Source of the DNA: an uncultured Streptococcus sp.
Lineage (GTDB): Bacteria; Bacillota; Bacilli; Lactobacillales; Streptococcaceae
NCBI GenBank assembly: GCA_905373305.1
Contig: CAJPSM010000047.1
Coordinates: 1-9,748, forward strand
DNA length: 9,748 bases
Direction: 5' to 3'
The translations under genes were made by a program, and so were the position numbers. Of this stretch, positions 6,630 to 9,748 are shown in pieces. Below the pieces are notes generated by a model. The model was not told where the DNA came from. It did not search any database and was given only the letters and a program-made list of their open reading frames with translations. Position 1 is the first letter of the stretch; each line of letters begins with the position of its first letter.

Positions 6630-7508
6630 TTAAAGATAAATAAAGACTGAAAACCATTCTCCATCAGTGGCTAGCTTCATTTCCGCTCCAAGAAGATGAA
6701 CTAATTCCTCGGTAATATAGAGACCTAAACCAGAGGATTCTTCAGTATCCGACATATTTTCAGAATAAAAACGATTGCTGAGATTGTCTATATTTTTGAT
6801 AGGTTTTTTGACAAGATTATCAATTTCCAAAACAAGCCTATTTTTTTCCTTTTTCAAAGAAAGTCGAGCTTTCTCCTTGCCGTGCTTGAGAACATTTCCA
6901 AGGAGGTTTTGTATAATTCGATCAAGCAAGTCCTCATCAGTCGTCGTTTTCAATCCCGGTTCAACATTAAAATCAAGAACAATATGAGAAGATTGAAAAA
7001 CGTCGTAATAGGCTAAAGTCTTCTTTGTTATAAAAGTTGATAAATCAAGTTCCTCCAGTTTCGGTTTAACTGCTCCTTCCATCAAATGACGGTATTCAAG
7101 GAGAGCCTCCAAACGTTTGGAAACCAAATCCTGATGATGGGCTATTTTGCTTAAAGTTTCCTGACTATTATCGGGGTGTTTTATCAGTTGCTGAGTATAT
7201 CCAGAAGCGATTGTCAAAGGTGTCCGAATATCATGAGCGATGTTACTGATTGCCATATCTAGGGTGTGTTTTTCACGCTTCATGATTAGCTGATTTTGCT
7301 CCACTTCTTGAAATAGATTCTCAATTTGGTTATGTAGACGCAAAATGGTCTTTGAAAAGAAATTTACCCCGATCCTCTTCATGCTACCAGAGCGAATCTT
7401 TTCTTCGATTTGTCTGCTTAAATCTCTAATTGCTATATGATAGCGAATCAAAGAAACTGATAAAATGATATTAATGAGGAGCAATATTGATAGCAAAATG
7501 TAAATCAT
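6630..7508 (-). CDS. Sensor histidine kinase with one membrane helix and no extracytoplasmic domain
   Basis: This 292-residue HisKA/HATPase_c kinase has a single N-terminal hydrophobic helix (residues 2-21) followed directly by a basic, helical cytoplasmic stretch (about 22-85). The phosphoacceptor is His92 in SNIAHDIRTPLT (88-99). The ATP-binding domain shows the N box (NLLGNVLKHG, Asn201/Asn205), G1 (EIDN, Asp230) and G2 (SSGLGLYI, 258-265). There is no external loop, second helix, PAS or recognisable HAMP, so ligand sensing at the surface is unlikely. Small kinases of this type often sit beside peptide-antibiotic ABC transporters and may sense within the membrane or through another protein. 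The start ATG overlaps the response-regulator stop (TAATG), with GGAG inside the end of that gene, so the two are translationally coupled. Confidence 0.9.
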   Translation of the reverse strand: MIYILLSILLLINIILSVSLIRYHIAIRDLSRQIEEKIRSGSMKRIGVNFFSKTILRLHNQIENLFQEVEQNQLIMKREKHTLDMAISNIAHDIRTPLTIASGYTQQLIKHPDNSQETLSKIAHHQDLVSKRLEALLEYRHLMEGAVKPKLEELDLSTFITKKTLAYYDVFQSSHIVLDFNVEPGLKTTTDEDLLDRIIQNLLGNVLKHGKEKARLSLKKEKNRLVLEIDNLVKKPIKNIDNLSNRFYSENMSDTEESSGLGLYITEELVHLLGAEMKLATDGEWFSVFIYL

Positions 7509-8206
7509 TACTTATCTCCTTTTAATCGTACACCAACTCCCCAAATGGTTTCAATGTACTCATGATTTGGATCCAGTTGATGCAGTTTTTTACGGAGATT
7601 GCTTAGATGAGTGTTGAGCGTATTATCTCCAGGCAGGTAACTTTCTTCCCAAATCAATTCATAGAGTTCTTCCTTTGTGAAGATCTTTTTAGGATGATGG
7701 AGCAACATTTGGAGAATTTGACACTCTTTCTTTGCAAGGCGAATGGTTTCAGTTGCGTTACTTATTTCAAAACTATCCGCATCGAACTGGATATTTTTAA
7801 AGTTTTTTACGAGGTTATCAATATCTCTTCGATCTTCTGACTGTTGTTCACCACTTTGGCGTAATTGCACAGTGACTCTAGCAAAGACTTCGTCCAAATC
7901 AAAAGGTTTTACTACATAATCATTGGCGCCGTCTAGTAGGTATTGGCTGATGAGCTTTTTATCACCTAAAGCAGTGAGCATGATGACCGGAGTCTGACTA
8001 GTTTGTCGAATAGCTTGCAAGACTTGGTCGCCATTTTTCCCAGGAAGCATGATATCTAGCAAAACGAGATCAATGCCACCTTTATCAAATTGCATTATAC
8101 CTTCTGTGCCAGAAAAGGCTTGAATCACCTCGTGTTCCTCTGCAAGAAGGGTTCTTAAAATTTCCTGGATTTCATTATTATCTTCAATTACAAGTATGCT
8201 CGCCAT
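7508..8206 (-). CDS. OmpR/PhoB-family response regulator
   Basis: This 232-residue regulator has a receiver domain (1-~115) with acidic pair Glu8/Asp9, phospho-acceptor Asp51 in LLDIMLPG, switch Thr78 in MLTA and Lys100 in VVKPF. A winged-helix DNA-binding domain (~133-230) includes LAKKECQILQMLL and DNTLNTHLSNLRKKL (recognition helix) and ends with the usual IWGVGVRLKGD. The start at 8206 puts MASILVIEDN at the N-terminus, the normal family start. An in-frame ATG at 8278 would add 24 residues, but it lies upstream of the -10 box. The gene is first in an operon with the kinase. OmpR-type regulators bind direct repeats, and such a repeat lies before the facing exporter operon (4832-4851), a likely but unproven target. 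Confidence 0.94.
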   Translation of the reverse strand: MASILVIEDNNEIQEILRTLLAEEHEVIQAFSGTEGIMQFDKGGIDLVLLDIMLPGKNGDQVLQAIRQTSQTPVIMLTALGDKKLISQYLLDGANDYVVKPFDLDEVFARVTVQLRQSGEQQSEDRRDIDNLVKNFKNIQFDADSFEISNATETIRLAKKECQILQMLLHHPKKIFTKEELYELIWEESYLPGDNTLNTHLSNLRKKLHQLDPNHEYIETIWGVGVRLKGDK

Positions 8207-8228
8207 AAACCTCGTCCTTTCTAAAACT

Positions 8229-8237
8229 ATTATAACA
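8229..8237 (-). promoter_or_regulatory. Promoter of the two-component operon (extended -10)
   Basis: TGTTATAAT reads on the minus strand from 8237 to 8229. No good -35 is present 17 nt upstream (CTGGAA, 3 of 6 matches), as usual for extended -10 promoters. The leader before the ATG at 8206 would be only about 16 nt, and it carries AAAGGA and GAGG. Confidence 0.7.
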
Positions 8238-8259
8238 TGTTTTGTTAGGAATTCCAGAT

Positions 8260-8298
8260 ACAGAAAAGCTCCTCTCACATTTTAAGCAAGAAGGAGCT
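8260..8298 (-). terminator. Probable terminator after the TraX-family gene
   Basis: On the minus strand AGCTCCT (8298-8292) pairs with AGGAGCT (8273-8267), followed by TTTTCTG (8266-8260). The stem is only 7 bp with an 18-nt loop, so it is weaker than the others in this window. Its placement 13 nt after the traX-like stop supports it. Confidence 0.6.
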
Positions 8299-8310
8299 AA
8301 TAAATTGAAT

Positions 8311-9048
8311 CTATTTAACCAAATAAGCAATCAGGGTAATAACCCATAAATGGGCTGGGTAGAAAATATAAAAGAAATATTTACTCCAGCTAGTTTCCTT
8401 TCCTCGTTGTCCATTATACAAGGCCATAAAAGGAAATACGGTGATAAAGAGCCAATCAGAATTGTAAAGCATCATTTCCAAGGTTTGGTACCAAGTATCA
8501 TAGGTATGGATAGAAGTCACTAACAGGAAGGCCCAAAGTAGAGTATAGAGGAGATTTCGCAATCCCTTGCGATTTCGACAAGAGTAACTAATCAAGAGAA
8601 ATGGTAGCATGGTGATACCACCCTCAGTAAAAAGACAACCGAAAATCAAAAGCCCAGCAACTCCAATCCAACGCCACAACTTCTCTTTTTGATCCAACTC
8701 TTTTCGAGGAAAACCAATCCAAAGCATGGTGACACCGATAGCCAAAGTCAGGAAAATGTTGTTATTGACCATTATTCCTTTAGATGCAAATAGGGTATTG
8801 AGGAGGCTATTGCCTGCGAACATGATAAGCGCCCAACTCCAGAGGCGGATGAGATAGTCTTTCAGATTTCGAGTATGGATAAAACCTTCCATAGCCATAT
8901 ACGCAAACCAAACTCCTACACAACGAGTCATAGCGTGAAAGATACCTTCCCACAGAGGAGAGACGATCCCTGTGATATGAGGGATATGATCTAGAACCAT
9001 TACTGCAGCCATCAGATACTTCAACTGTGTTGCATTCCATTTTTTCAT
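8311..9048 (-). CDS. TraX-family integral membrane protein
   Basis: This 245-residue polytopic membrane protein has about eight or nine hydrophobic segments (roughly residues 9-29, 41-57, 69-88, 97-113, 126-140, 146-156, 166-180, 199-213 and 224-244). Family marks are the N-terminal LKYLMAAVMVLDHI (Asp20-His21), GVWFAYMAMEGFIHTRN with the following YLIRL, NIFLTLAIG, and the C-terminal FYIFYPAHL. TraX of the F plasmid N-acetylates pilin. Chromosomal homologues in Firmicutes are common and their substrate is unknown, so acyl transfer at the membrane is only a family-based guess. No conjugation gene is nearby, so the name should not be read as evidence of a plasmid. GAGG lies 7 nt before the ATG. 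The gene has its own promoter and terminator and appears monocistronic. Confidence 0.87.
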   Translation of the reverse strand: MKKWNATQLKYLMAAVMVLDHIPHITGIVSPLWEGIFHAMTRCVGVWFAYMAMEGFIHTRNLKDYLIRLWSWALIMFAGNSLLNTLFASKGIMVNNNIFLTLAIGVTMLWIGFPRKELDQKEKLWRWIGVAGLLIFGCLFTEGGITMLPFLLISYSCRNRKGLRNLLYTLLWAFLLVTSIHTYDTWYQTLEMMLYNSDWLFITVFPFMALYNGQRGKETSWSKYFFYIFYPAHLWVITLIAYLVK

Positions 9049-9078
9049 AATAAGCCTCTTTCTTTTTGATCTATATAG

Positions 9079-9087
9079 AGTATAGCA
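9079..9087 (-). promoter_or_regulatory. Promoter of the TraX-family gene (extended -10)
   Basis: TGCTATACT reads on the minus strand from 9087 to 9079. I find no recognisable -35 at the usual distance. The leader to the ATG at 9048 would be about 24 nt. Confidence 0.6.
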
Positions 9088-9111
9088 TACATTTTCACGT
9101 ATAATCGTACA

Positions 9112-9145
9112 CCTATCTTACATTTAAAAAGCCTATCTTACATTT
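9112..9145 (+). repeat. 14-bp direct repeat, one copy forming a terminator arm
   Basis: CCTATCTTACATTT occurs at 9112-9125 and 9132-9145, 20 nt apart from start to start. The second copy is part of the aguB terminator stem and loop. The first lies just beyond its U-tract (in the minus direction) and upstream of the traX-like promoter. It looks like a small local duplication. Confidence 0.8.
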
Positions 9146-9158
9146 TTGTAAGACAGGC
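9126..9158 (-). terminator. Rho-independent terminator after aguB
   Basis: On the minus strand GCCTGTCTTAC (9158-9148) pairs with GTAAGATAGGC (9141-9131) over 11 positions, one of them G-U, around a 6-nt loop. TTTTT (9130-9126) follows. It ends minus-strand transcription from aguB before the TraX-family gene. Confidence 0.9.
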
Positions 9159-9192
9159 GTGAATATCAAAAATTTATTATGAAAGTTACCTT

Positions 9193-9696
9193 CTAGTTCG
9201 TAATTCGTTGGTACATTTCTGGTCTTCTATCTCGAAACAGCCCCCAGTTTAGGCGTTCGCTTGCTCCCTTGTCAAGGTCATAAGTTGCTAACAGAACAGC
9301 TTCCCCTTGTCTTTCGGCTCGCTCTAGAATAGCTCCTGTTTCATCCGTCATAAAGGAGGAACCGTAGAAGTCAAGACTGGAACTCTGTCCACCATTTTCC
9401 TCACTTGGAGTGACTTCCTCCAAACCATAGCGATTGGCTGCAATAACTGGAACAATATTTGCTGCTGCGTGTCCTTGCATCGTACGTTGCCAGTGCCCAC
9501 AACTGTCTGTATCCAGAATTGGCTCTGAACCGATGGCTGTTGGATAAAAGAGCAATTCAGCACCATTCAATGCAAGACAGCGCGCTGTTTCGGGGAACCA
9601 TTGATCCCAACAGATGCCAATCCCAATCTTAGCGTAGCGAGTATCCCAGACCTTGAAACCAGTGTTACCAGGCGTGAAATAGAACTTTTCTTGATA
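9193..9696 (-). CDS. aguB: N-carbamoylputrescine amidase, C-terminal part; 5' side broken by an inversion junction
   Basis: AguB hydrolyses N-carbamoylputrescine to putrescine, CO2 and ammonia, the last step from agmatine to putrescine. The 167 codons here begin with YQEKFYFTPGNTGF and include the nitrilase active-site Cys in GICWDQW (codon 9610-9612), then ALNGAELLFYPTAIGSEP and HAAANIVPVIAANRYG, ending MYQRITN and TAG at 9193-9195. The full protein is normally about 290 residues. The catalytic Lys (in YRKTHIP) and Glu are not in this part. Upstream of the Tyr codon at 9694-9696 the frame stops resembling AguB and meets TAA at 9721-9723. An in-frame TTG at 9568-9570 could start a 125-residue product, but that would remove the active-site Cys and is not a credible gene start. 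If the junction is an artefact, the gene is intact in the organism. Confidence 0.88.
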   Translation of the reverse strand, partial: YQEKFYFTPGNTGFKVWDTRYAKIGIGICWDQWFPETARCLALNGAELLFYPTAIGSEPILDTDSCGHWQRTMQGHAAANIVPVIAANRYGLEEVTPSEENGGQSSSLDFYGSSFMTDETGAILERAERQGEAVLLATYDLDKGASERLNWGLFRDRRPEMYQRITN

Positions 9697-9700
9697 AGGA
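9693..9700. other. Inversion or fold-back junction within aguB
   Basis: Left of about 9697 the minus strand encodes AguB. Right of about 9696 the plus strand encodes an upstream part of the same protein. The change happens within a few bases; sharing of about two A residues (9696-9697) is possible, judged from the expected codons on each side. No long inverted repeat or recombinase site is visible at the junction. Confidence 0.8.
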
Positions 9701-9748
9701 ACTAGAAGTTGTTTTACCGATTAGTTTCTATGAAAAAGATGGCAATGT
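9696..9748 (+). pseudogene. aguB: Inverted fragment of aguB (upstream coding segment on the opposite strand)
   Basis: Read on the plus strand from 9696, the codons give KELEVVLPISFYEKDGN plus a partial codon. This matches the AguB segment that normally precedes, by about 30 residues, the YQEKF segment found on the minus strand. The piece is therefore in the opposite orientation to the rest of the gene. The linking segment, including YRKTHIP, is not in the window. It runs off the right edge. Confidence 0.82.

Noticed and set aside
8248..8255. GGAATTCC palindrome upstream of the two-component promoter as an operator.
   Set aside because: Only 8 bp, it does not extend, and OmpR-type regulators normally use direct repeats.
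8207..8278. N-terminal 24-residue extension of the response regulator from an upstream ATG.
   Set aside because: It would start upstream of the extended -10 promoter, and receiver domains normally begin a few residues before the acidic pair, as with the ATG at 8206.
8311..9048. Conjugative or plasmid origin implied by the TraX name.
   Set aside because: TraX-family proteins are common in Firmicute chromosomes, and no relaxase, transfer or replication gene accompanies it here.

Overview
The window looks like chromosomal DNA from a low-GC Gram-positive coccus, most likely a Mitis-group Streptococcus (S. mitis, S. oralis or S. pneumoniae type). I base this on recalled family sequence: the RexB and AguB proteins read like their streptococcal versions. 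The promoters (mostly TGnTATAAT extended -10 boxes), the GGAG-type ribosome binding sites and the tight gene packing also fit. I see no prophage, IS element, CRISPR array, tRNA or rRNA. Both ends cut through genes, so this could be a short contig or an internal slice.

Layout from left to right. Positions 1-2839 (minus) are most of rexB, the nuclease/helicase B subunit of the double-strand-break repair enzyme RexAB, running off the left edge. Positions 2946-3819 (minus) are a two-gene operon: a MarR-family regulator whose end overlaps by 8 bases the start of a small EVE-domain (UPF0310) protein. A strong promoter overlapped by a 28-bp near-palindrome suggests autorepression. Positions 3966-4775 (plus) are a divergently transcribed Cof-type HAD phosphatase with its own promoter and terminator.

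Positions 4920-6591 (plus) are a two-gene ABC exporter, an ATPase and a six-helix permease. It resembles the BcrAB/LanFE exporters that remove bacitracin or lantibiotics from the membrane, including a Glu in place of the Q-loop Gln. Facing it across a bidirectional terminator, positions 6630-8206 (minus) encode an OmpR-type response regulator and a very short histidine kinase with one membrane helix and no outside domain. The two operons together look like a sense-and-export module for membrane-active peptides. A direct repeat with an 11-nt period just upstream of the weak exporter promoter is a candidate site for the regulator. That link is inference.

Positions 8311-9048 (minus) encode a TraX-family membrane protein. 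Positions 9193-9748 hold a broken aguB (N-carbamoylputrescine amidase). The C-terminal 167 codons read on the minus strand up to about 9696. There the reading frame ends and an upstream piece of the same gene appears on the opposite strand up to the window end. This is either a fold-back or assembly chimera at a contig end, or a true small inversion that inactivates the gene. It is the most unusual structural feature in the window. No stretch longer than about 150 bases lacks a gene.
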